From Microvirga puerhi (lineage in GTDB: Bacteria; Pseudomonadota; Alphaproteobacteria; Rhizobiales; Beijerinckiaceae), in the NCBI RefSeq assembly GCF_020089865.1, contig NZ_JAIRBM010000012.1:1-64000 (forward strand): 64,000 nt of DNA, given 5' to 3'. The notes beneath the pieces were generated by a model. The model saw only the letters and a program-made list of their open reading frames with translations. It searched no databases and was not told the DNA's origin. Shown here one piece after another: positions 54,908-64,000 of the stretch (positions are counted from its first letter, which is position 1; each line of letters opens with the position of its first letter). The position numbers and the translations under genes are program-made.

Positions 54908-55504
54908 ATGGCAAAGACCTTACGACGCAAGTTGAGACAGATCAGTCGCGCCGGCTCGCTTTCTGCCGAGGAGAGAACCCAGCGCATTCTGGACGAGAGA
55001 ACGCAGCGCCTGGCATCGCGCCATGCGATGCAATCTCCTCTCGCGGGAGAGACCACAAGCGTTCTTATCTGCGACACGGGTCGGGAAAGCTATGGAATTC
55101 CCGTTCATGCCATAGCCGAAGTGCTTTCATTCCGCGAATGCCTCCCATTGCCTGAAGGGCCCCCGGCGCTGATCGGGCTGCTCGGCTGGAATGGTCAGCT
55201 CATCAGCGTCATCGACCTGGCATCGGCCCTGGGAACTGCGCCGGCCACGGAAAAAAGCGACGGACACCTCGTGCTCCTGCGCCGATCCGCTCCGAAGATT
55301 GCTTTGAGAGTCGATCGCGCCAAGGGCGTTGAAACAGTCACTCCTATCGCTCCCGAGGAAACGAACAGCTTCCGAAAGGAGGCTATTCTCGGCTATGCCG
55401 AAATATCATCGGACGTTGCCGATCAGGAAAAAATCTTGTCTCTTCTGGATCTAAACCGCCTTCTCCATCCTTTCCTGCCCTCTCTTCCCGCTTCCGGAGC
55501 ATAA
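54908..55504 (+). CDS. cheW: Second CheW-like coupling protein (WspD position)
   Basis: 198-residue CheW protein. An N-terminal helical extension of about 45 residues, rich in Arg and Gln ([19 protein letters not shown]), precedes the CheW domain ([44 protein letters not shown]). The extension recalls WspD-type proteins. It starts one base after the CheR stop and ends one base before the receptor's GTG, so all are coupled. Confidence 0.88.
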   Translation: MAKTLRRKLRQISRAGSLSAEERTQRILDERTQRLASRHAMQSPLAGETTSVLICDTGRESYGIPVHAIAEVLSFRECLPLPEGPPALIGLLGWNGQLISVIDLASALGTAPATEKSDGHLVLLRRSAPKIALRVDRAKGVETVTPIAPEETNSFRKEAILGYAEISSDVADQEKILSLLDLNRLLHPFLPSLPASGA

Positions 55505-55505
55505 C

Positions 55506-57182
55506 GTGACGATCTCGATTGCGAATCGCATCCTTCTCGGCTTCGCCTTCATTGTCGCGCTGATGGTCGGCCTTGGAATCTATACGATCAACCAGCTCGA
55601 CGATGTCCGGACTTCCACGGAGACGATCGTTGCGCGTGACCTCGCCCTTATGCGGCAGGTCGAGGCGATCGGCGCCCAGCAGAACGACATGCGAGCCCTG
55701 CGGGAAGACGTCCTGTCGCGCTTCCTCTTACGCTCCTTGGGCCAGCAGCAGAGTTCGTATGAGAGCCTGATCGCAGAATGGGCTCAACGTGCCAGCGCGA
55801 CGGAGAATTCTCTCTCGCAAGCGATTGCAACCGTAAACGGTTTCCAGGCCCAGTCCGTGACCTCTCAACGATCGGACGCTTGGCGCCGCATCTCTCAGCT
55901 GCTCACGTCAGCCAGCGCGTCCTTGCGTCAGCTACGAACCGATTCGGAACGGCAGTTCTCCGCCATTCAGAACAATGACCTCGCAGCCGTCATGGCGACC
56001 CAGACCTCTCTCAACGCCAATCGCGGCGAGTGGATCCGCACTCTGGACGAGGTGCGCGGCATCTTCGGCGAGGCAGTTGCACTCGGCCAGCGGCGTGTTG
56101 CAGACGTCTACGAGCAAAGCAGAACCTCCATCGTACTCGCCCTGGCAGGCGTCGCACTCCTGAGCATCCTCATCACCTACGCCCTCCGTGCATCGATCGC
56201 CAATCCGCTGAACACCTTCATGCAGTTCGTCGAGCGTGTCGGGCGAGGAGAACTCGCGGGGCAGACCGCAGTCACCGGCAAAGACGAGATCGGGCGCCTT
56301 GGCGCGACGCTCAACGAGATGGTCGGTGGCCTGCGTCAGCTGGCCAAACAAAGCCGGGAGGCAACCGAGAACCTCAATGCCGCTGCTGCCGAAATTCGTG
56401 CCTCGACCCAGGAGCAGGCCGCCAGCGTCGAGGAACAGCTCGCGGCCGTGCAGGAAACTGCGGCAACAGTCGATGAGATCACTCATGCCGGCGCCCAAAT
56501 CGGCAAGCGAGCGCAGGAGGTCATCGCTTCCGCCCAGGCAACGGCACAGACCAGCGTCGCCGGATTGCAGGCTGTCGACGATACTGCGCTGGCCATGGAT
56601 GCCATCCGTGAACAAGCGGAGGCTGTCGCCGAGAATATCGTCGCACTCAGCGAAAAAACCCAGGCGGTGGGTGAGATCATCTCCTCCGTCAATGACATTT
56701 CCGAACGAACCCATCTCTTGGCTCTCAACGCCGCCATCGAGGCGGCGGCTGCTGGCGAGAATGGGCGCAGCTTCGCAGTCGTGGCTTCCGAAATGAAGGT
56801 CTTGGCCGATCAGGCCAAGGAAGCGACGAACCAAGTGCGCTCCATCCTCGGCGACATTCAGCGCGGCATCAACTCGTCGGTAATGTTGACGGAAGAAGCC
56901 GTAAAGCGCGTGACATCCGGGAAGGAGCGCACCGACACGACACAGGAGACGATCACGGAGATTTCCAACCGCGTTCAGGAAAGCGTGCAAACCTTCCAGC
57001 AGATCGTGGCCTCCACCAATCAGCAGCAGCTCGGCATTGAGCAGGTGATGGGTGCGCTTCAGAACATCCGACAGGCAAGTCAGCAGACGGCGGCCGGTAC
57101 GCGCCAGCTCGATATGGCGGCGGCGAACCTGTCCGATCTGTCGCTGCAGCTTCTCACGCTTGTCGAACGATATCGGCTATAA
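55506..57182 (+). CDS. Methyl-accepting chemotaxis protein (WspA-like receptor)
   Basis: Membrane chemoreceptor of 558 residues with GTG start. TM1 is at residues 10-29 and TM2 at about 208-227, framing a roughly 180-residue periplasmic helical domain rich in Gln and Ala. HAMP covers about 228-280. The cytoplasmic signalling tip ([34 protein letters not shown] in successive segments near 390-425) and [19 protein letters not shown] match receptors of the WspA class. No C-terminal CheR-tethering pentapeptide. A surface-contact or envelope cue is expected by analogy; ligand unknown. Confidence 0.92.
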   Translation: MTISIANRILLGFAFIVALMVGLGIYTINQLDDVRTSTETIVARDLALMRQVEAIGAQQNDMRALREDVLSRFLLRSLGQQQSSYESLIAEWAQRASATENSLSQAIATVNGFQAQSVTSQRSDAWRRISQLLTSASASLRQLRTDSERQFSAIQNNDLAAVMATQTSLNANRGEWIRTLDEVRGIFGEAVALGQRRVADVYEQSRTSIVLALAGVALLSILITYALRASIANPLNTFMQFVERVGRGELAGQTAVTGKDEIGRLGATLNEMVGGLRQLAKQSREATENLNAAAAEIRASTQEQAASVEEQLAAVQETAATVDEITHAGAQIGKRAQEVIASAQATAQTSVAGLQAVDDTALAMDAIREQAEAVAENIVALSEKTQAVGEIISSVNDISERTHLLALNAAIEAAAAGENGRSFAVVASEMKVLADQAKEATNQVRSILGDIQRGINSSVMLTEEAVKRVTSGKERTDTTQETITEISNRVQESVQTFQQIVASTNQQQLGIEQVMGALQNIRQASQQTAAGTRQLDMAAANLSDLSLQLLTLVERYRL

Positions 57183-57209
57183 GCATCGAGGATCTTGGAA
57201 GCGCACCCT

Positions 57210-59471
57210 GTGACGGATATCCGCAAACAATTGCTTGCCGCGTTCGACGTCGAACACCGAGAGCATCTGCAGGCGATCCGGAAGGCACTCGACAGCGCCG
57301 ATCGTGGCGCTCCGTTCGAGATGGCCGATATTTTTCGTCGTGCGCACTCGCTGAAGGGAGCAGCCAGGGCAGTCGACCTTCCCGCAGTCGAGGAGATTGC
57401 GCATCAGCTCGAGACTCTGTTCTCTCACATTCTTGAGGGCAGCCAAGCGCTTGATCGAAATATTGCCGCATCAGTGCGTGCGAGTCTCGACGCCATCGAA
57501 GATCTTGTCACCGAGGCCTCGCATTCCTCCGACTCTGCGCCCTCCCGGGTCGTCACGCGTGATCCGGCACGAGGAGGGGAGCAAGAAGGAAAAACACCCC
57601 GGTCGAGCGAAACTCCGGCGACCGGAAGGGCGATTGCGACGGAGAAAGCGGGGCAGACGTCCGATACGGCTGGAACCTATCTTCGTGTCGCCGCCGAGCA
57701 GATCGAAGAACTCTCCAGCTCTATGCATCAGCTCCTGTCCGAATTGCAGACAGACGAAGCGATGGCGGAAGCGCTCCGCCAGATCGAGCTCGATGCGCGT
57801 GGTCTCAGACGCAGCTGGGACGTTCTCCACTCTCAAATGATATTGACCATGGCCGGAGCCTCAAGACCTTCGGGGAGCGGTGTAGAGCGACCCCGCAATC
57901 TCTCGTCGCGTCTGAGGGATTTCGACCAGGATTTGGGACGTCTGTTCCGCAAACTGTCAGCCCTGTCCCGTAGCCATAAACTGTCGACCTGGACGACCGA
58001 CCAGGCTGCTCGGCAGGTTCGGGAAAGCATTGAGCGCGTATCCCTCGTTTCAGCTGAAACTGTCTTCGGCACATTCGGTCATATGGTCCGTGAGATTGCG
58101 CGTGAAACGGGCCGGGACGTTCATGTGCGAATCTCTGGGCTCGATATTCAGGCCGACCGCCGCGTGCTCCAAGCGCTCAAGGATCCGGTCATGCATCTTC
58201 TCCGCAATGCGGTCAGCCACGGAGCGGAAGATGCGGCCGAGCGCATCGGCAAGGGCAAGTCTGAACGGGCTGAAGTCATTTTGGAGCTGGCATCGCATGG
58301 AGGACGCCTCGCTGTCAGCGTCCGTGATGACGGACGGGGACCAGATCTTGCCCGGATCGAGCAGGTCGCCATCGAGCGAGGATTGCTGCAGCCTCGCCGC
58401 GCCGGCGATCCGGCCCCGTTGATGGATCAGTTGCTGTCGCTGGTTTTTTCGCCCGGCTTCTCGACGGCCGATTCTGTCGATCGTCTCTCCGGGCGCGGCA
58501 TGGGGCTGTCGGTCGTGGCTGAAGCCGTCCGGAAGCTGCAAGGCTCGGTCCTCCTGCGGCCGCGCTTTCCCTGGGGCACGGAAGCGATCCTATCGGTTCC
58601 TTTTACTGCCGCCCGCCAGCCGCTGCTGCTCGTCGAGGCGGAGGGGCGAATCTTCGGATTGCCGACCTACGGGGTGGAGCGCTTGTTCCGTCTGAACGTT
58701 CAGTCGCTGGAAAGCGTTCAGGGACGTCCTACCGTGCGGATCGATGTGCGGGGTCAGGACGTTATTGTTCCTGTTATCGCCTTTGCTGCCCTCGCAGGAT
58801 CCTCCAATGCACCTCTTCCGATCGAAGCCGGCTACGCGAAAGCGGTACTCATTCGACACGGCTCTCGCTATTGCGCGCTCGCCGTCAATGCCTTTCACGA
58901 CGTCCGCACGATGCTGGTAAACGATGTGCAGGCCGTCGGCCTCGGCGATACGGTCTCCGGTACCGTACTTCTCGAAGATGAAATGCCGGCCCTGGTTCTC
59001 AGCCCTGAACTCCTCATCGAACACTGGATTCGCAATGAAAGCCGTTTGGCGGCCGGCGGCCTTGGTCTGGCCGGATGGACATCGGCAGCAACTTCGGAAC
59101 CCGGCGCCACAGTTCTCGTCGTCGACGACTCCATCACGACCCGGACCCTCGAGAAAAGCATCCTCGAGGCACAGGGCTATCGCGTTCTGCTCAGCGTCGA
59201 TGGAATCGATGCACTCAATGCGTTGAGATCGGGCGATGCCATGGTCGATCTCGTCGTCGCGGACGTGGAGATGCCGCGCATGGATGGGTTCGGTCTTCTC
59301 CAGGCCATCAAGACCGATCCACGCCTGTCGGCGATACCCGTCATTCTGATGACCTCACGAGCAGACCCTGCCGATGTTCGTCGAGGCTTGGACCTTGGGG
59401 CGAGCGCTTACATCACCAAGCAGAAATTCGACCAGCGCGAGCTTCTGGCAACCATAGGGCAACTCTTATGA
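57210..59471 (+). CDS. cheA: Hybrid chemotaxis histidine kinase CheA-REC (WspE-like)
   Basis: 753-residue kinase. The Hpt domain carries the phospho-His in RRAHSLKGAAR (residue 46), then a linker, the ATPase region (LLRNAVSHGAEDA, DDGRGPD, GRGMGLSVV), a CheW-like receptor-coupling domain (about 460-600), and a C-terminal receiver with phospho-Asp at residue 685 (VADVEMPRMDG). A P2 CheY-binding domain is not obvious. A GTG at 57210 with GGAAG upstream is preferred over a TTG five codons earlier. The stop overlaps the CheB start by ATGA. CheA-REC fusions are typical of WspE and FrzE. Confidence 0.92.
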   Translation: MTDIRKQLLAAFDVEHREHLQAIRKALDSADRGAPFEMADIFRRAHSLKGAARAVDLPAVEEIAHQLETLFSHILEGSQALDRNIAASVRASLDAIEDLVTEASHSSDSAPSRVVTRDPARGGEQEGKTPRSSETPATGRAIATEKAGQTSDTAGTYLRVAAEQIEELSSSMHQLLSELQTDEAMAEALRQIELDARGLRRSWDVLHSQMILTMAGASRPSGSGVERPRNLSSRLRDFDQDLGRLFRKLSALSRSHKLSTWTTDQAARQVRESIERVSLVSAETVFGTFGHMVREIARETGRDVHVRISGLDIQADRRVLQALKDPVMHLLRNAVSHGAEDAAERIGKGKSERAEVILELASHGGRLAVSVRDDGRGPDLARIEQVAIERGLLQPRRAGDPAPLMDQLLSLVFSPGFSTADSVDRLSGRGMGLSVVAEAVRKLQGSVLLRPRFPWGTEAILSVPFTAARQPLLLVEAEGRIFGLPTYGVERLFRLNVQSLESVQGRPTVRIDVRGQDVIVPVIAFAALAGSSNAPLPIEAGYAKAVLIRHGSRYCALAVNAFHDVRTMLVNDVQAVGLGDTVSGTVLLEDEMPALVLSPELLIEHWIRNESRLAAGGLGLAGWTSAATSEPGATVLVVDDSITTRTLEKSILEAQGYRVLLSVDGIDALNALRSGDAMVDLVVADVEMPRMDGFGLLQAIKTDPRLSAIPVILMTSRADPADVRRGLDLGASAYITKQKFDQRELLATIGQLL

Positions 59472-60544
59472 CGTCCTCTCCGCAATCGCGCGTCCGCGTG
59501 ATGGTCGTCGAGGACTCATTGGTCATCCGCCAACTCCTCGCTCACATCATTGCGCGGGACCCGCGCCTGATCCTCGCCGCTGCCGTCGGATCAGCCGAGG
59601 AGGCTCTGCAGGAAATCGGACGTGTCCAGCCCGACGTGATCTCCATGGACATTCGCCTTCCCGGCATGGATGGCCTTGAAGCGACGCGCCGGATCATGTC
59701 CGAGCATCCCACACCCATCGTCGTCATTGCCGGCAGCGTCGAAGACTCCGCTCTTCAAATTTCCATGAATGCCCTGCGGGCGGGTGCCTTGTCAGTGGTC
59801 GAAAAACCCGTCGGCGTCACAAGCGCAGGATATGATGGTATTGCGGAGACGATCTGCACCCAGCTCTATATCATGAGTCAGGTGCCTGTGGTGCGGCGGC
59901 GCTCCTTCGCCTGGAGACCGGCGTTTGCCGCGCGCCCGTCTTGGACGGAAGAGGCCCGAGACAACAATGTTCGGCCTACGGTTCTCGGCATAGCGGCCTC
60001 GACAGGAGGCCCCCCTGCCCTTGCTAAGATCTTGGGCGCCTTTCCAGAAGATTTTCCTCTTCCCATTCTCCTGGTCCAGCACATGGGCGCGCCGTTCATG
60101 GAAGGGTTCGCATCCTGGTTGGACGGGTTGATCGCCCTTGAAGCTCGCCTGGCCCGAGATCAGGAGATTCCTCTCGCCGGAAAAGTTTACGTAGCGCCCG
60201 GCGATCGTCACCTGCTCCTGTCGCCGGCAGGCACCCTGCGCCTCAGCGCCGCGCCCCCTGTCGGCGGACAACGGCCCTCTGCCACTTCGATGTTCGAATC
60301 CATCGCCGAAACCGTTGGAGCGCGAGGCATGGGTATTTTACTGACTGGCATGGGCGAGGATGGAGCAAAGGGTTTGACGGATCTTCGCAAGGCTGGAGGC
60401 TATACTGTTGCCGAAGATGAAAGCACGGCCGTCGTTTATGGTATGCCTGCGGCGGCGGTCCGCATGGGCGGCGCGCGAGTCAGCCTCCCCCTCGACCTGA
60501 TCGCCCCCCGTGTCTTGCGACTCGCCAAGGGAGAAAGCGAATGA
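59468..60544 (+). CDS. cheB: Chemoreceptor methylesterase CheB (WspF-like)
   Basis: Protein-glutamate methylesterase/deamidase of 358 residues. The N-terminal receiver has the phospho-Asp at residue 61 (SMDIRLPGMDG), and the C-terminal esterase has the Ser178-His205-Asp298 triad in AASTGGP, VQHMG and GMGEDG. It removes methyl groups added by the CheR-TPR protein. Overlaps both neighbours by four bases. In the Wsp system, loss of the counterpart WspF locks signalling on; the same might be expected here. Confidence 0.94.
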   Translation: MTSSPQSRVRVMVVEDSLVIRQLLAHIIARDPRLILAAAVGSAEEALQEIGRVQPDVISMDIRLPGMDGLEATRRIMSEHPTPIVVIAGSVEDSALQISMNALRAGALSVVEKPVGVTSAGYDGIAETICTQLYIMSQVPVVRRRSFAWRPAFAARPSWTEEARDNNVRPTVLGIAASTGGPPALAKILGAFPEDFPLPILLVQHMGAPFMEGFASWLDGLIALEARLARDQEIPLAGKVYVAPGDRHLLLSPAGTLRLSAAPPVGGQRPSATSMFESIAETVGARGMGILLTGMGEDGAKGLTDLRKAGGYTVAEDESTAVVYGMPAAAVRMGGARVSLPLDLIAPRVLRLAKGESE

Positions 60545-62274
60545 GCGACGGCCCCGCATCTCCCACCGCCCGCATCCTTCTTGTCGAAGACTCCGAAACG
60601 CAGGCACTCCAGTTGCGGCACATGCTGCAGACCAACGGTTTTGCGGTCGATTGGCAAGCAACCGCGGAGGCTGCTCTCGACACCCTGAATACGGGCCTCC
60701 CCGATCTTGTCATCGCCGATTACCATCTTCCCGGCATGAACGGCGACGAGCTGTCGCGCCAGATGCGACTGAATGTCCGGACCCGCGCGATTCCCGTGAT
60801 CATGCTGACGGAGGAGCGTGCCGTCGAGCGGCAAGGCCTGGAAAGCGGCGCCGATGCCTATATCTCCAAGGCGGCGGAGCAGGATCTGATCATCCTCCGA
60901 ATCAGGGCACTCCTGCGTCGACGCGCGGCCCCCGACATCAAGGAAGGTCGGGAGGGGCCCAGCTTCAGTACGTTTCGGCGGGCACGCCTCATGGTCGTGG
61001 ATGACAGTGCGACCCGACGGGCTCATCTCCAGGACCTCCTGAACCGGGAGGGCTATGAAGTCACGCTCGCGAGCGCCTCAGCGGAAGCGCTGCGGCTTGT
61101 ATCCAGGCCTGGTGCCTCGTGGGACTGCATCCTTGTCAACATCCTCAGCTCGAGCTTCGACGGGATCGAGCTTTGTCGTCAATTGAATACCTATCGTGGC
61201 CTTGCTCCCTTGCCGGGCATGGAACTCCCGAGCTTTTCCATCGTCGGTCTCGGCAATGAGGATGGAGGCGATACGTTGGCTCGCGCCTTTGCCGTAGGCG
61301 CTGACGATGTGGTCCCGGCGACTGCGGAGCCAGATGCCATGCGGGTGCGTATCCGGGCCCTAGTCCGCCGAAAGCTTCTGCAGGATGAGAACTGGCGCAT
61401 AGAAGCCGAGCTGCGCGAGCGGGAGCTTGCAGTCGAACGGGCAAAAGCCGAAGCTGCCTCGGCCGAAGCACGGGCCTCCCTCGCAGGGGCTCTGGCAAAG
61501 GCCAATTTCGAGCTCGAACAGGCCAACCATCGCCTCCGGGACACCCAGGCCAAGCTCGTCCAGGCCGCAAAGATGGCGTCTCTCGGCGAGCTCGTGGCGG
61601 GCATCGCACACGAGATCAACAATCCTCTTGCCTTCATCATGGCCCATCAGGGCACCGTCCAGCGTCTGCTCAACGATATCGCGGCGAAAGTCCCGTCCGA
61701 ACTCGGGCTGGAACGCTCTCTCGCCAAGACGCTCGAGCGGGTCGGCGCCATGAAGTTGGGACTTGGACGCATTCAGGAACTCGTCCTCAATCTGCGACGT
61801 TTTTCGCGCCTGGATGAGGGCGGCTTCCAAACCGTCAACGTCCGCGAATCCATCGAAACAGTTCTGGCGCTTCTCGGCCACAGGCTCGGGACCCGGATCG
61901 ATATTCGACGTCATTACGGGGGCGCGCCGGATCTGTATTGTTCTCCCGCCCTCCTCAACCAGGTCGTGATGAACATCATCGGCAATGCCGCAGACGCCAT
62001 CAGTGGGACCGGCGCCATTGCTATTGAAACGTCGAGCGACGAGACAACCTATACCATTCAAATTAGCGATACGGGGCCGGGAATCCCGCCCGAGATGCGG
62101 GAACGCATCTTCGAACCCTTTTTCACGACCAAACCGGTAGGTTCTGGAACTGGACTTGGACTTGCCATCGCCTATAGCGTTGTCGAGGCTCACAGGGGAA
62201 CAATTGCAGTGGACGAAGGCCCGCTGGGCGGCGCTCGCTTCACGGTCAAAATCCCAAGGCAGAACGTTGAATGA
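60541..62274 (+). CDS. Soluble hybrid histidine kinase: REC-REC-coiled coil-kinase
   Basis: 577-residue kinase without membrane segments. Receiver one (11-125) has phospho-Asp60 in [12 protein letters not shown]. Receiver two (148-275) has Asn200 where the phospho-Asp should be ([13 protein letters not shown]) and lacks the conserved Lys near the end (VVPATA in place of KP), so it is probably not phosphorylated. A coiled coil (283-345, Ala/Glu-rich) joins to the HisKA box, His357 in [11 protein letters not shown], and an ATPase domain ([17 protein letters not shown]). It occupies the place of WspR in the Wsp gene order, but has no GGDEF domain. Likely input: phosphotransfer from the CheA-REC. 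Confidence 0.9.
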   Translation: MSDGPASPTARILLVEDSETQALQLRHMLQTNGFAVDWQATAEAALDTLNTGLPDLVIADYHLPGMNGDELSRQMRLNVRTRAIPVIMLTEERAVERQGLESGADAYISKAAEQDLIILRIRALLRRRAAPDIKEGREGPSFSTFRRARLMVVDDSATRRAHLQDLLNREGYEVTLASASAEALRLVSRPGASWDCILVNILSSSFDGIELCRQLNTYRGLAPLPGMELPSFSIVGLGNEDGGDTLARAFAVGADDVVPATAEPDAMRVRIRALVRRKLLQDENWRIEAELRERELAVERAKAEAASAEARASLAGALAKANFELEQANHRLRDTQAKLVQAAKMASLGELVAGIAHEINNPLAFIMAHQGTVQRLLNDIAAKVPSELGLERSLAKTLERVGAMKLGLGRIQELVLNLRRFSRLDEGGFQTVNVRESIETVLALLGHRLGTRIDIRRHYGGAPDLYCSPALLNQVVMNIIGNAADAISGTGAIAIETSSDETTYTIQISDTGPGIPPEMRERIFEPFFTTKPVGSGTGLGLAIAYSVVEAHRGTIAVDEGPLGGARFTVKIPRQNVE

Positions 62275-64000
62275 CCGCGCCGAACAAGAACGCTTCTAAG
62301 CTTGGCACGATTCTGGTCGTCGACGACGAGCCGGACATTATCGTCGCGCTCGAGGATCTGTTTGAAAACGATTATCGGGTGCTCACGTCGTCCTCGCCCA
62401 TGAAGGCTCTGGACATTCTTCGCGATGAGCCGGATATCGCAGTGATCGTCTCCGATCAGCGCATGGCGGAGATGCAAGGAGACGAGTTTCTCGCCAGAGC
62501 GCGCGTACACAGCGACGCGGAAACCATTCTCCTGACCGGCTACGCAGATCTGAAAGCTGTCATCGGCGCAGTGAACAAGGGCCGGATTACGGCCTATGCG
62601 CCCAAACCCTGGGAACCGGCGGCGCTCTCGGCCATGGTGGCATCCGCCTTTGAGCGTCACCGCCTGACGCGTGAACTGAATACGGAGCGCGCGCTGCTTC
62701 GCGGCCTCATGGAGAGCATCGGCGACCTCATATCCTTCAAGGATCGCGAAGGTCGCTTCGTCCGCCTGAACACCAGCAAAGCGTCTAGCCTGAAGTTGAG
62801 TGTCGAGGCCTGCCTGGGCCGCAGAGAGCAAGACCTCGTTCCAAAAGAGCAGGTTGCCACCATCGTGCAGGCGGAACGCCGCGCCATCGAAGCGCGCGGT
62901 CCCATCGAAGAGATCGAGGAACGGCACGGACCGGATGGAAACCTGCAGTGGTTCTTCGTCACTCAAATTCCCATTCTCGATCCCACCGGCAATGTGACGG
63001 CCATCGCGACTATCGAGCGTGACATCACGGAACGCAAGCTGATGGAAATGCGCCTGCGTCAAGCGGACAAGATGCAGGCTCTCGGAACGCTGGCAGGCGG
63101 CGTCGCTCACGATTTCAACAATCTCTTGATGGCGGTCCTTGGCAGCCTCGATCTCGCTTCACGAAGAGCGCCGGACGATCCGCGTCTGAACAAGCTTCTG
63201 AAGAATGCCACGTACGCGGCGGAGCGCGGCGCTTCGTTGACGCAGCGGCTGCTGAGCTTCAGCCGACAACGGGACCTTCGGCTGCAAACTGTGAACGTCA
63301 ATCGCGTTATTGCAGATATGAACGACCTGCTTCTGCGCACACTCGGTGGGGTGATCCGTGTCGAGAAGAAGCTCGCCGACGATCTCTGGATGGCAATGGT
63401 CGATCCGGATCAGCTCGAGCTGGCGGTGCTGAACCTCTGCATCAATGCTCGCGATGCGATGTCCGAGAACGGCATTCTGACGCTGTCGACGCGCAACCAA
63501 ACCGTTGCAGCGGGACAGGTCTCCGACCTTGACGCCGGCGAATATGTCGTAGTCTCCGTTACAGACACCGGTGCCGGTATCCCTCCCGACATCCTGAGCA
63601 GGGTGCTTGAGCCCTTCTTCACGACCAAGGAAGTCGGCAAAGGCACCGGGCTCGGCCTTCCGATGGCCTATGGCCTTGCCCGTCAATCCGGAGGGACCGT
63701 CACGATCGACAGTACGATCGGAAGGGGAACGATCGTTGAACTTTACCTGTCCCGTACGGCCTCGGACCAACACAATGCAGATCCGAAAGAGGCGACGATC
63801 ACTCCTCTAACTCAGCGCGTTCGCATCCTGCTTGTCGATGACGATCCAGATGTCAGGGCTGTCACTGCCGCTTACCTGAACGAAATGGGCCATCGCGTTG
63901 TTGAGGCGTCAGACGGAGCTGCCGGCCTCAACATCCTCCGTGCGGACGAGCAGATCGACCTCCTGATTGCCGACTTCGCAATGCCAGGCATGACGGGACT
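62271..64000 (+). CDS. Soluble hybrid histidine kinase: REC-PAS-kinase-REC (runs off window)
   Basis: At least 576 residues; the 3' end is outside the window. N-terminal receiver with phospho-Asp62 ([13 protein letters not shown]), a PAS domain (about 141-255, ending RDITERK), HisKA with His280 ([13 protein letters not shown]), ATPase motifs ([28 protein letters not shown]), and a second receiver that begins near residue 515 ([11 protein letters not shown]) with the acceptor in IADFAMPGM. The start is fixed by ATGA overlap with the upstream kinase. No membrane segments. The first receiver type (RpfG/HupR-like) often signals in regulatory cascades. It may pass the signal to an effector encoded beyond the window. 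Confidence 0.9.
   Translation, partial: MTAPNKNASKLGTILVVDDEPDIIVALEDLFENDYRVLTSSSPMKALDILRDEPDIAVIVSDQRMAEMQGDEFLARARVHSDAETILLTGYADLKAVIGAVNKGRITAYAPKPWEPAALSAMVASAFERHRLTRELNTERALLRGLMESIGDLISFKDREGRFVRLNTSKASSLKLSVEACLGRREQDLVPKEQVATIVQAERRAIEARGPIEEIEERHGPDGNLQWFFVTQIPILDPTGNVTAIATIERDITERKLMEMRLRQADKMQALGTLAGGVAHDFNNLLMAVLGSLDLASRRAPDDPRLNKLLKNATYAAERGASLTQRLLSFSRQRDLRLQTVNVNRVIADMNDLLLRTLGGVIRVEKKLADDLWMAMVDPDQLELAVLNLCINARDAMSENGILTLSTRNQTVAAGQVSDLDAGEYVVVSVTDTGAGIPPDILSRVLEPFFTTKEVGKGTGLGLPMAYGLARQSGGTVTIDSTIGRGTIVELYLSRTASDQHNADPKEATITPLTQRVRILLVDDDPDVRAVTAAYLNEMGHRVVEASDGAAGLNILRADEQIDLLIADFAMPGMTG

Overview
The window is high-GC, densely packed bacterial chromosome with short intergenic gaps, many 4-base ATGA/GTGA gene overlaps and frequent GTG or TTG starts. 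Gene content (bcsN beside the cellulose synthase genes, a Mur/Fur-like regulator with TGCAA/TTGCA repeats, many ABC uptake operons each with its own regulator, and a glutaryl-CoA dehydrogenase module) points to a soil or plant-associated alphaproteobacterium of the Hyphomicrobiales, possibly near Methylobacteriaceae/Microvirga; the family-level placement is a guess. I saw no tRNA, rRNA, IS element, prophage or CRISPR array.

Left part (1-13.7 kb): the N-terminal two thirds of an FtsK/SpoIIIE-type translocase without a membrane domain, then a TauE-like exporter. Next is a tightly coupled purine-salvage operon: LacI regulator, PotABCD-like ABC transporter, nucleoside hydrolase and adenine deaminase. 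An M20 amidohydrolase, a phosphoribosyltransferase and a Gly/Tyr-rich secreted protein follow.

Centre-left (13.7-24.4 kb): a catabolic island on the minus strand with an IclR regulator on the plus strand. It holds an amidase, a SelA/DgaE-like PLP enzyme, a RidA-type deaminase, an amidohydrolase of the type often paired with the PLP enzyme, and a complete Dpp/Opp-type ABC transporter. It looks like import of an acylated or amidated amino compound, deacylation, PLP-dependent ammonia elimination and clean-up of reactive enamines. The substrate is unknown. Similar AT-rich inverted repeats lie at the IclR intergenic region and at the promoter of the binding-protein gene.

Centre (24.5-43.2 kb): a LacI-controlled ribose-type ABC transporter with a TIM-barrel isomerase and a Gfo/Idh/MocA dehydrogenase; a Zur-like regulator and a second Fur-family protein that has lost most metal ligands; an RND efflux pump with a divergent TetR regulator; a glutarate/glutaryl-CoA module (gcdH, CaiB-type CoA transferase, LysR) interrupted by a small secreted protein; and a Bcr/CflA exporter.

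Right part (43.6-64 kb), the most interesting: a cellulose operon (bcsN, bcsA with PilZ domain, bcsB, bcsZ and a TPR protein, but no recognisable BcsC porin) runs directly into a chemosensory operon ordered CheW, CheR-TPR, CheW, MCP, CheA-REC, CheB. This has the same composition as the Pseudomonas Wsp surface-sensing system in a different order. The place of the WspR diguanylate cyclase is taken by two soluble hybrid histidine kinases; the second runs off the window. I infer a Wsp-like signalling pathway acting on cellulose or biofilm formation with an unusual output branch.
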